Shown piece after piece: positions 1 to 4,613 of a stretch of 6,361 bases of DNA. The notes under the pieces are model-generated. The model ran no database searches. It was not told the DNA's origin and saw only the letters and a list, made by a program, of their open reading frames with translations. Origin of the DNA: JBHIBD01 sp046758865 (GTDB taxonomy: Bacteria; Planctomycetota; Brocadiia; Brocadiales; Bathyanammoxibiaceae); the NCBI GenBank assembly GCA_046758865.1, contig JBHIBD010000096.1, positions 1 through 6,361 on the forward strand. Reading direction: 5' to 3'. The position numbers and the translations under genes were made by a program. Position 1 is the stretch's first letter; the number at the start of each line of letters is the position of its first letter.

Positions 1-968
1 GCCATGAACTGGGCAATCTCGCGGAACGTGGCCTTGTCATCTACGGGTATCTCCTCAATAGTCTTAAAGGCCCTTTCTACCAGACCCTCCGCATAGTTTT
101 GTGAATAATTGATTGCATCGTATTTCTTGTACAACGCTATGACCTCGTTCACCTCACGGCTGGAGGTGTTCTCCCTGGGCTTAAGCATTATCTCTATAAG
201 CCTCTCCCTATCTGCTGCACCGGCTACACCTAACGTGTAGGCGTAGAGGAAACTGGGCTTTCCTTCCCTTATGTCTGAGCCAATGACACCACCCCGGCCC
301 TTGCCCTGGGTGAGGTCTATAAGGTCGTCGCGTATCTGGAAGGCCGGACCCATGCTCTTGCCCAGCTCCCATATCTTCTCAATTACTCTATCTGATGTCC
401 CTGCCACCACCGCGCCACCCACCATGCCGCAGGTCAGGTAATATGCGGTCTTCAATTCCACTATTTGGAGGTAATTCTCTATTGTGAATTTCGTGGAACC
501 CCGCCAGTTTATATCCAGGGCCTGTCCCTCCACGGTCTTTTCGTATGTAAGGGTAAAGATGTCCAGCAGCCTGAGTCTTTTTTCTAGGGACAGACTGCGG
601 TCTAATATAGAGCGGTAGGCGCGGCCCAGCATGTAGTCACCGACATTTATAGCGTTTGCCGTGCCATACTTAACCCAGACAGTGGGCTTGTCGCGGCGCA
701 TGGTGTCACCGTCTTCGATATCGTCATGCATCAGGAACATATTGTGCAAGACCTCCACGGCAGCGGCAAACGGTACGGCCTCATCCGGGTTACCGCCGAG
801 GGCCTCACATACAATCAGGCATAGTGCAGGACGCATCCTCTTGCCACCCGAATCCATGTGGTACCAGATGGGTTCACTCAGGTAGTCATATTTGCAGGGG
901 AAAAGCTCCTTGAGGTGCTCATCTATACGCTTGCCGTAGGCCTTTAGGGAGTCCTCTATATTTTTCAC
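1..968 (-). CDS. Polyprenyl diphosphate synthase, GGPP-synthase-like (3' end cut by window)
   Basis: Trans-isoprenyl diphosphate synthase that condenses isopentenyl diphosphate onto an allylic diphosphate in the cytoplasm, supplying isoprenoid precursors. 322 codons are visible and the frame is still open at base 1, so the C-terminus is missing. Visible motifs: GGKRMRP at residues 41-47 (substrate binding), the first Asp-rich motif DDIED at 82-86 followed by the RR pair at 91-92, GQALD at 148-152, and the second Asp-rich motif DDLID at 214-218, with a Lys at 237. The first Asp motif has no two-residue insertion, unlike bacterial farnesyl synthases (DDxxxxD), and resembles type-III geranylgeranyl synthases; residues -5 and -4 from it are Met and Phe. 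Product length cannot be fixed by eye. The start is GTG: an in-frame TAG lies four codons upstream, and AGGAAC at 979-974 is a well-spaced ribosome binding site. That site lies inside a hairpin (see 973-1000). It follows efp after 120 bp. Family assignment is secure; the exact product is inference. Confidence 0.93.
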   Translation of the reverse strand, partial: MKNIEDSLKAYGKRIDEHLKELFPCKYDYLSEPIWYHMDSGGKRMRPALCLIVCEALGGNPDEAVPFAAAVEVLHNMFLMHDDIEDGDTMRRDKPTVWVKYGTANAINVGDYMLGRAYRSILDRSLSLEKRLRLLDIFTLTYEKTVEGQALDINWRGSTKFTIENYLQIVELKTAYYLTCGMVGGAVVAGTSDRVIEKIWELGKSMGPAFQIRDDLIDLTQGKGRGGVIGSDIREGKPSFLYAYTLGVAGAADRERLIEIMLKPRENTSSREVNEVIALYKKYDAINYSQNYAEGLVERAFKTIEEIPVDDKATFREIAQFM

Positions 969-972
969 AATA

Positions 973-1000
973 CGTTCCTATTAAGGGATTAGTAGGAACG
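973..1000 (-). promoter_or_regulatory. Hairpin enclosing the prenyl synthase ribosome binding site
   Basis: CGTTCCTA at 973-980 and TAGGAACG at 993-1000 are perfect 8-bp inverted repeats around a 12-base loop. In the minus-strand mRNA the 3' arm contains the AGGAAC ribosome binding site of the GTG start at 968, so folding would pair the site away. The pairing is seen directly; a regulatory role (RNA thermometer-like, ligand- or protein-controlled, or simply low expression) is inference. It is not followed by a U tract, so it is not an intrinsic terminator. Confidence 0.5.
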
Positions 1001-1004
1001 AACC

Positions 1005-1065
1005 TTTTAGGTCCGTCCGCTAGCAAACGGACAGGTCTAAAGACCTGTCCCTACATTACCTAAAA
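1005..1065. repeat. Nested inverted-repeat element between efp and the prenyl synthase gene
   Basis: A 61-bp block bounded by TTTTAGGT (1005-1012) and ACCTAAAA (1058-1065), a perfect 8-bp terminal inverted repeat. Inside are GTCCG (1015-1019) with CGGAC (1028-1032), and a perfect 10-bp stem GGACAGGTCT / AGACCTGTCC at 1029-1038 and 1041-1050 with only AA between. The architecture resembles a small palindromic intergenic (REP/MITE-like) element. The core GACCTGTCCCT (1042-1052) recurs at 3255-3265, and the GTAGGG-type end is shared with the palindrome at 4537-4564. In the direction of transcription it lies 23 bp after the efp stop and has no U-rich run after it, so it is not a classical terminator, although it could slow polymerase or protect the mRNA end. 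Confidence 0.6.
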
Positions 1066-1088
1066 CACCGTTACACTCACGGCTAAGA

Positions 1089-1646
1089 TTACGCCCTGCT
1101 GAGGAATTCACCCGTGCGGGTGTCTATCTTCACTACGTCTCCCTCGTTTATAAACAGAGGCACCTTTATCTCGAGGCCGGTCTCGAGCTTGGCCGGCTTG
1201 AAGACATTGGTAACGGTGTCACCCTTTGTGCCTGGCGCGGTCTCTGTCACTTTAAGCTCTACGGCGGCCGGCAGTTCCACAGACACCGGCCGACCCTCAT
1301 AGAAACCCACCCTTACCTTGCAGTTAAGGGGCATGTACGGGTCATAATCTTCCAGTACATCCCCAGGGATAAAGACCTGCTCCAGGGTCTCGGTATCCAT
1401 CATACAGTAGTTCTGACCGTCATTATAAAGATACTCCATGGTACGGTAATCCATGAACACCTTTTCTATCTTATCCGTGGAGCGAAAGCGGTTCTGTATG
1501 ACGTTACCATGCTTCAGGCTCTTGAGTCTTGCCTGTATCAGAGCGCGCTTATTCCCGGGGGTAAGGTGGTGAAAATCTACAACCACGTATAGGTCGCCGT
1601 CATGCTTTACCATCATTCCCCGTCTTATATCCGTGGCGTTTATCAC
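1089..1646 (-). CDS. efp: Translation elongation factor P (EF-P)
   Basis: EF-P binds between the ribosomal P and E sites and relieves stalling at consecutive prolines. The 185 residues match the family's usual length and three-domain layout: a KOW-like N-terminal domain (about 1-62), a central OB domain (about 65-127, with YLYNDGQNYCMMD) and a C-terminal OB domain (about 130-185). The signature region KPAKLETG...VPLFINEGD and the ending VKIDTRTGEFLSR are clear. The loop that usually carries the modified residue reads TPGNKRAL (29-36): Asn32 lies where E. coli has the lysylated Lys34, with Lys33 next to it. The start is GTG, chosen for the strong AGGAG at 1658-1654, seven bases upstream. It sits 60 bp after hemW and probably has its own promoter at 1692-1700. 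No EF-P modification gene (epmA, epmB, earP, ymfI) is visible in this window. Confidence 0.98.
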   Translation of the reverse strand: MINATDIRRGMMVKHDGDLYVVVDFHHLTPGNKRALIQARLKSLKHGNVIQNRFRSTDKIEKVFMDYRTMEYLYNDGQNYCMMDTETLEQVFIPGDVLEDYDPYMPLNCKVRVGFYEGRPVSVELPAAVELKVTETAPGTKGDTVTNVFKPAKLETGLEIKVPLFINEGDVVKIDTRTGEFLSRA

Positions 1647-1691
1647 TTTAAGACTCCTCTTTACACATTACAAATTGCACGACCTAAGAAA

Positions 1692-1700
1692 ATTATATCA
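1692..1700 (-). promoter_or_regulatory. Extended -10 promoter for efp
   Basis: On the minus strand the bases read TGATATAAT, a perfect TATAAT -10 box (1697-1692) preceded by the TGn extension. The -35 region 17 bases upstream (TGGAAT, 1720-1715) is poor, which is typical of extended -10 promoters. The predicted start of transcription is near 1685, giving a leader of about 38 bases that contains the efp ribosome binding site. The motif is seen directly; activity is inferred. Confidence 0.6.
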
Positions 1701-1706
1701 GAATGC

Positions 1707-2837
1707 CTACATGAATTCCACCATAACGGAATCTGCCACGAAAAGGCCTTTGCGGGTGAGGCGCAGTTTTCCCCGTTTCATGCTCATCAGGCCCAACTTA
1801 CAGACCCTGTCTATCACCTCTCCATAAAGCTCCCTTAGGGGAAAGCCTGTCTGGCTGGCAAAATCTCTCTCTTTAATGCCAGAGGTCATCCTAAGGGCCA
1901 TTACAAGGGTCTCGGCGGCGCGTTCTCTGGGGGCCAAATATTCCCCAAATGTTTTAGCGCTCTTTCCCGACTCAATCCGCACGATGTAACGAAGGACGTC
2001 CCTTACGTTGGAGGTGCGTCTGCCGTCCAAATATGACACGGCACCGGCCCCGACGCCCACGTAGGGAAGGTTCTTCCAGTAATTGATGTTATGAAGGCAT
2101 TGGTGCCCCTTCTTTGCAAAGTTGGATATCTCGTAGTGTCTGTAGCCATTCTCGATTGATGTCAGAAATGATATGGTTTTTTTCAGCATGTCGAGCTGTA
2201 CTGCCTCATCGGGTCTCGGTATCTTGCCTGACCTTATCTGCCGTGCCAGGGGTGTGCCCCTCTCCACAGTAAGGCAGTAGGCCGAAATGTGCTCCGGGTT
2301 CAGTGCCAGGGCCTCGGATAGGTCTTCCTCCCAGTCGTTAAGGGTCTGACCCGGCCAGCCAAATATCAGGTCAATGCTTAGGTTGTTAAACCCTTCACTG
2401 TGCAGTACAGAGAATGCATCGAGGGAATCTTTCCTCGAGTGGATGCGCCCCAGCAGCTTTAAGCCCCTTTCGTTAAAGGACTGGATGCCGAGGCTGAGGC
2501 GGTTTACGCCACCCTCTTTCAAAAGAGTAACCTTCTTAGAGTTAATTGTCCCGGGGTTTACCTCCACCGTGTATTCCTTTATCCTCTTCATGTCCAGTGC
2601 GCTGGATATGGTGTCGAGCAGTTGATTCAGTTGCCCTTCTCTCATGGCGGTGGGGGTACCGCCGCCTATGTAAACTGTCTTATAAGGGTGGTCCTTTACG
2701 TCCCCAAGCTCCTTCCTCAATGCCACTATATATCTAGAAGCGATGTCCGTTTGATAGACGGATGAGTTGAAGTCACAGTAGCTGCACCTCTTGGTGCAGA
2801 AGGGGATGTGAATGTAAAGGGCGTTGGGAGATGTCAT
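1707..2837 (-). CDS. hemW: Radical SAM heme chaperone HemW
   Basis: HemW is a cytoplasmic, membrane-associated heme-binding radical SAM protein that delivers heme to respiratory enzymes; older annotations often call it an oxygen-independent coproporphyrinogen oxidase. With the ATG start chosen here the protein has 376 residues, normal for the family. The radical SAM motif CxxxCxxC is at Cys14, Cys18 and Cys21 (FCTKRCSYCDF), followed by GGGTPT, VEVNPGT, RLSLGIQSF, DLIFGWPGQ and SAYCLTVERGTPL. HNINYW is the HNxxYW motif typical of HemW. The C-terminal HemW winged-helix region (SGIKERDFASQTG...LTRKGLFVADSV) is intact. An in-frame TTG at 2858 would add seven residues and overlap the upstream gene by seven bases; I prefer the ATG at 2837 because homologues begin close to YIHIPFC. 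Neither start has a clear Shine-Dalgarno, so translation is probably coupled to the Mth938-like gene. Confidence 0.97.
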   Translation of the reverse strand: MTSPNALYIHIPFCTKRCSYCDFNSSVYQTDIASRYIVALRKELGDVKDHPYKTVYIGGGTPTAMREGQLNQLLDTISSALDMKRIKEYTVEVNPGTINSKKVTLLKEGGVNRLSLGIQSFNERGLKLLGRIHSRKDSLDAFSVLHSEGFNNLSIDLIFGWPGQTLNDWEEDLSEALALNPEHISAYCLTVERGTPLARQIRSGKIPRPDEAVQLDMLKKTISFLTSIENGYRHYEISNFAKKGHQCLHNINYWKNLPYVGVGAGAVSYLDGRRTSNVRDVLRYIVRIESGKSAKTFGEYLAPRERAAETLVMALRMTSGIKERDFASQTGFPLRELYGEVIDRVCKLGLMSMKRGKLRLTRKGLFVADSVMVEFM

Positions 2838-2851
2838 CTGTGTTGTAATAT

Positions 2852-3202
2852 CTAACAAGTCAGATGGAGGGCAGTAACAACGGTTTTATTGCCTCTTATC
2901 AGGTCGTTATGTCGCTTGCAGGCCTCTGGCGTGATGGCAGCAAATAGTTTTATACCTTTTTGCTCAAGCAGTGTCTTTAACTGCAAATCTATCTTCATGC
3001 GGCCATCCTGGCCGGTTCCTACTATAAGTATCTGCGGTGCGGCCCGGAGTATTTCTAAAATGTCCTCTTGCTGTAGCTTGTGTCCCTCCTTTCGCCACCA
3101 GCTACCATCCACCCTGTCCGGGTATATTATCACGTCGCTCGAATAGCCTCGACCGTTAATCTTGATATTTCCGAAGCTTGAGGAATCTATGTGCATTTCC
3201 AT
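2852..3202 (-). CDS. Mth938-like domain protein (MTH938/AAMDC family)
   Basis: A small single-domain protein of the Mth938-like fold, whose molecular function is not established. Family landmarks, numbered from the longer ATG at 3244: the opening IDSSSFGNIKING (19-31), SDVIIYPDRV (36-45), WWRKEGH (49-55), the glycine-rich LIVGTGQDGRM (73-83), TPEACKRHNDL (105-115) and the conserved ending ALHLTC. The start is uncertain. ATG at 3244 gives 130 residues, but its first 14 (MAGLPGARWLASSI) do not look like the family and that ATG sits at the edge of a repeat fragment; ATG at 3202 (116 residues, used here) or 3196 begins directly at the domain. None has a strong ribosome binding site. The stop lies inside or next to the start of hemW, so the two are almost certainly co-expressed. 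A specific tie to heme or radical SAM chemistry would be speculation. Confidence 0.88.
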   Translation of the reverse strand: MEMHIDSSSFGNIKINGRGYSSDVIIYPDRVDGSWWRKEGHKLQQEDILEILRAAPQILIVGTGQDGRMKIDLQLKTLLEQKGIKLFAAITPEACKRHNDLIRGNKTVVTALHLTC

Positions 3203-3249
3203 AATGCTGGAGGCGAGCCATCGTGCCCCAGGCAGACCCGCCATTATTT

Positions 3250-3268
3250 GGACGGACCTGTCCCTGCA
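3250..3268. repeat. Short fragment related to the 1005-1065 repeat
   Basis: The plus strand here reads GGACGGACCTGTCCCTGCA. GACCTGTCCCT (3255-3265) is identical to 1042-1052, and GGACGGACC (3250-3258) is the reverse complement of 1010-1018. It looks like two pieces of the same inverted-repeat element joined with the middle missing. It fills part of the 68-110 bp spacer between pcm and the Mth938-like gene; the rest of that spacer shows no recognisable promoter or terminator. The match is short, so common origin is inference. Confidence 0.35.
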
Positions 3269-3312
3269 AAGACTCTGGCAACGGCACTACGAGGGAGAAT
3301 TAACTAACGCCT

Positions 3313-3972
3313 CTACCTGGAATAGTTGACGTCCTTCTCGCGAACCATGGGGACGAAGATGCAGCCCAGGAGCTCCTCCTGTTTGAGGAACTCCCCCATC
3401 CGAGTAATCCTGCAAAGAATCTGGTGTTCTGGATATCCTACGGGGATTACCAGCCGTCCACCGTCAGAGAGCTGTGCCACTAAGGCAGGGGGGACGTTGT
3501 CTGCGGCGGCGGTCACTATTATGGCGTTATAGGGAGCCTCTTCCTCATAACCGATGTGACCGTTACCTGCGTGGAAGGTTATCCTGTCACCGTAGCCCAA
3601 CTCTACCAGTATATCCCTGGCCCTCTCGAGTAGTGCAGGCCTTATCTCTACGGTATAGACCTTGTCCACTATCTCTGCCAGGATGGCGGTCTGGTAACCA
3701 GACCCTGTACCTATCTCCAGCGCCCGGTCCGTCTTCCTTAGCTGCAGGGCCTGGGTCATACAGGCCACCATGTAGGGCTGAGATATAGTCTGCCCATCCC
3801 CGATTGGTGCAGGCGCATCGTCATACGCCCTGCTCCACATCTCCACTGGCATAAAAAGATGGCGGGGCACCTTTTCCATGGCCTGAAGGACACGCTCGTC
3901 TGTGATATCCCTCATCCGAAGCTGTGTCTTGACCATCTCCTTACGTCTTATTTCAAAGTCCATCAAGTCCAT
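3313..3972 (-). CDS. pcm: Protein-L-isoaspartate O-methyltransferase
   Basis: A SAM-dependent cytoplasmic repair enzyme that methylates L-isoaspartyl residues formed by ageing of Asn and Asp, so that they can revert to normal aspartate. The 219 residues match the bacterial enzyme length. Diagnostic motifs: GDGQTISQPYMVA (58-70), with the conserved active-site Ser at 64; SAM-binding motif I ALEIGTGSGYQT (84-95); the acidic end of strand beta-2 in VYTVEI; GNGHIGYEEEAPYNAIIVTAA; and the C-terminal FVPMV segment. ATG 3972 is four bases after the DUF488 stop, so the two are in one operon; a second ATG three codons on (3963) is possible. AGGTAGAG, spanning the upstream stop codon, is the only candidate ribosome binding site, so translational coupling is likely. 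No signal peptide is visible. Confidence 0.98.
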   Translation of the reverse strand: MDLMDFEIRRKEMVKTQLRMRDITDERVLQAMEKVPRHLFMPVEMWSRAYDDAPAPIGDGQTISQPYMVACMTQALQLRKTDRALEIGTGSGYQTAILAEIVDKVYTVEIRPALLERARDILVELGYGDRITFHAGNGHIGYEEEAPYNAIIVTAAADNVPPALVAQLSDGGRLVIPVGYPEHQILCRITRMGEFLKQEELLGCIFVPMVREKDVNYSR

Positions 3973-3976
3973 AGCT

Positions 3977-4327
3977 CTACCTGCATTTGTCTATGAGTTC
4001 CTTTAGCATCTTGCGGTGGCAGTGGGTATCTTCCTCTTCGTGGCAGAAGAGGGTGATGGTCTCCCTCTTCGCCCTCTTTGCGAGAAGCCGTATCTTATCC
4101 CTCTGTGCCCTCATTTCATTAATGTATCTTTTCTTAAATTCCTTGAATGGGATTTTTTTCTTTATCCAATCGCTAAGAAGCTGGGCGCTTGGGGCCAAAT
4201 CTCTGTCCCACTCGTCTACCCGTGCCTTGGTGATACCCCTGGGCCACCGCCTCATTATAAGTAACCGAAAACCTTCCCCCCGGGTCTCGCCGTCGTAGAC
4301 GGACTTTGTCCTAATCCCCATGGGCAT
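3977..4327 (-). CDS. DUF488 (YeaO-like) family protein
   Basis: A 116-residue DUF488 protein; the biochemical function of the family is unknown. Family features are clear: IRTKSVYDGETRGEGFRLLI near the N-terminus, RRWPRG at 26-31, the DLAPS motif at 43-47, FKEFKKRYINEM (61-72), and a C-terminal CHEEEDTHCHR (95-105) that matches the family's C-x(n)-HCHR segment, which looks suited to metal or ligand binding (inference). It is very basic and has no membrane segment or signal peptide. ATG 4327 is the longest start and ATG 4321 is an alternative two codons in. Neither has a Shine-Dalgarno, and a consensus-like promoter ends only five bases upstream, so the mRNA may be leaderless. It is the first gene of a tight cluster with pcm. 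Confidence 0.9.
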   Translation of the reverse strand: MPMGIRTKSVYDGETRGEGFRLLIMRRWPRGITKARVDEWDRDLAPSAQLLSDWIKKKIPFKEFKKRYINEMRAQRDKIRLLAKRAKRETITLFCHEEEDTHCHRKMLKELIDKCR

Positions 4328-4332
4328 AGTAA

Positions 4333-4361
4333 ATTATACGGCAAAAAAAGGGCAAAGGCAA
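4333..4361 (-). promoter_or_regulatory. Sigma70-type promoter abutting the DUF488 start codon
   Basis: On the minus strand TTGCCT (4361-4356, four of six matches to TTGACA) is followed after exactly 17 bases by a perfect TATAAT (4338-4333). Transcription would begin about six or seven bases downstream, near 4327-4326, which is the first base or two of the DUF488 ATG. This is the likely promoter for DUF488-pcm and perhaps the Mth938-like gene and hemW. Confidence 0.65.
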
Positions 4362-4440
4362 GCCAAAGTCTCTGGGTAGCGCAGGGCTCCTTGCCCACGT
4401 GAGTAGCTGTCTGACTTATTAGGCATTCATGTTTATATGC

Positions 4441-4456
4441 GCCCCATAAATGGGGC
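4441..4456. repeat. Short perfect inverted repeat in the PMM-DUF488 spacer
   Basis: GCCCCAT (4441-4447) and ATGGGGC (4450-4456) form a perfect 7-bp inverted repeat separated by AA. There is no U tract on either strand after it, so it is not an obvious terminator; it could be an operator half-site pair or a decayed repeat. It lies about 80 bp upstream of the predicted DUF488 -35 box. The remainder of 4362-4530 shows no gene or RNA that I recognise. Confidence 0.4.
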
Positions 4457-4536
4457 AACTACAGCGTAACGGGATTAAAATAACATATCAGCTATGCTAG
4501 GCATCTCATCTCGGCAGGTACGTCAATTATAGAATT

Positions 4537-4564
4537 GTAGGGGCACGGCATGCCGTGCCCCTAC
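4537..4564. repeat. Perfect 28-bp palindrome downstream of the phosphomannomutase gene
   Basis: GTAGGGGCACGGCA (4537-4550) is followed immediately by its exact reverse complement (4551-4564), with GCATGC at the centre. A transcript from either strand could form a long GC-rich hairpin. It lies about 50 bp after the mutase stop, where a terminator might be expected, but the following minus-strand bases (AATTCTATAATT) are not a U run. I read it as a palindromic intergenic repeat that may also mark or protect the mRNA 3' end. Confidence 0.75.
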
Positions 4565-4567
4565 ACA

Positions 4568-4593
4568 GATTCTTCACTTCGCTCAGAATGACA
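4568..4593 (-). repeat. Candidate dispersed intergenic repeat beside the palindrome
   Basis: On the minus strand this begins TGTCATTCTGAGCGAAGTGA and ends AGAATC. I recognise the wording as one that recurs between genes in many environmental bacterial genomes, often next to GC-rich palindromes; this is from memory and not checked here. ATTCT and AGAAT form a short inverted repeat at its ends. It sits between the mutase stop and the 28-bp palindrome with only three bases between them, so the two may form one composite element. Confidence 0.5.
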
Positions 4594-4613
4594 CGTGTAT
4601 TTTTGCAGGATTC

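Noticed and set aside
4374..4405. GGGTAGCGCAG, resembling the D-arm region of a tRNA
   Set aside because: No T-arm (GGTTCRA) or acceptor stem could be matched on either strand, so there is no cloverleaf.
4255..4458. Minus-strand open frame of 67 codons covering the DUF488 promoter region
   Set aside because: It overlaps the N-terminus of DUF488 in another frame, has no family resemblance, and spans the predicted promoter and an inverted repeat.
4521..4531. TATAAT at 4531-4526 and TTGACG at 4526-4521 on the minus strand as further promoter parts
   Set aside because: The TATAAT has no -35 match at 16-18 bases, as the palindrome lies there, and TTGACG has no -10 box at a workable distance.
4537..4564. 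The 28-bp palindrome as a Rho-independent terminator
   Set aside because: The stem is strong, but no U-rich run follows on either strand and it has no natural loop; it is listed as a repeat instead.
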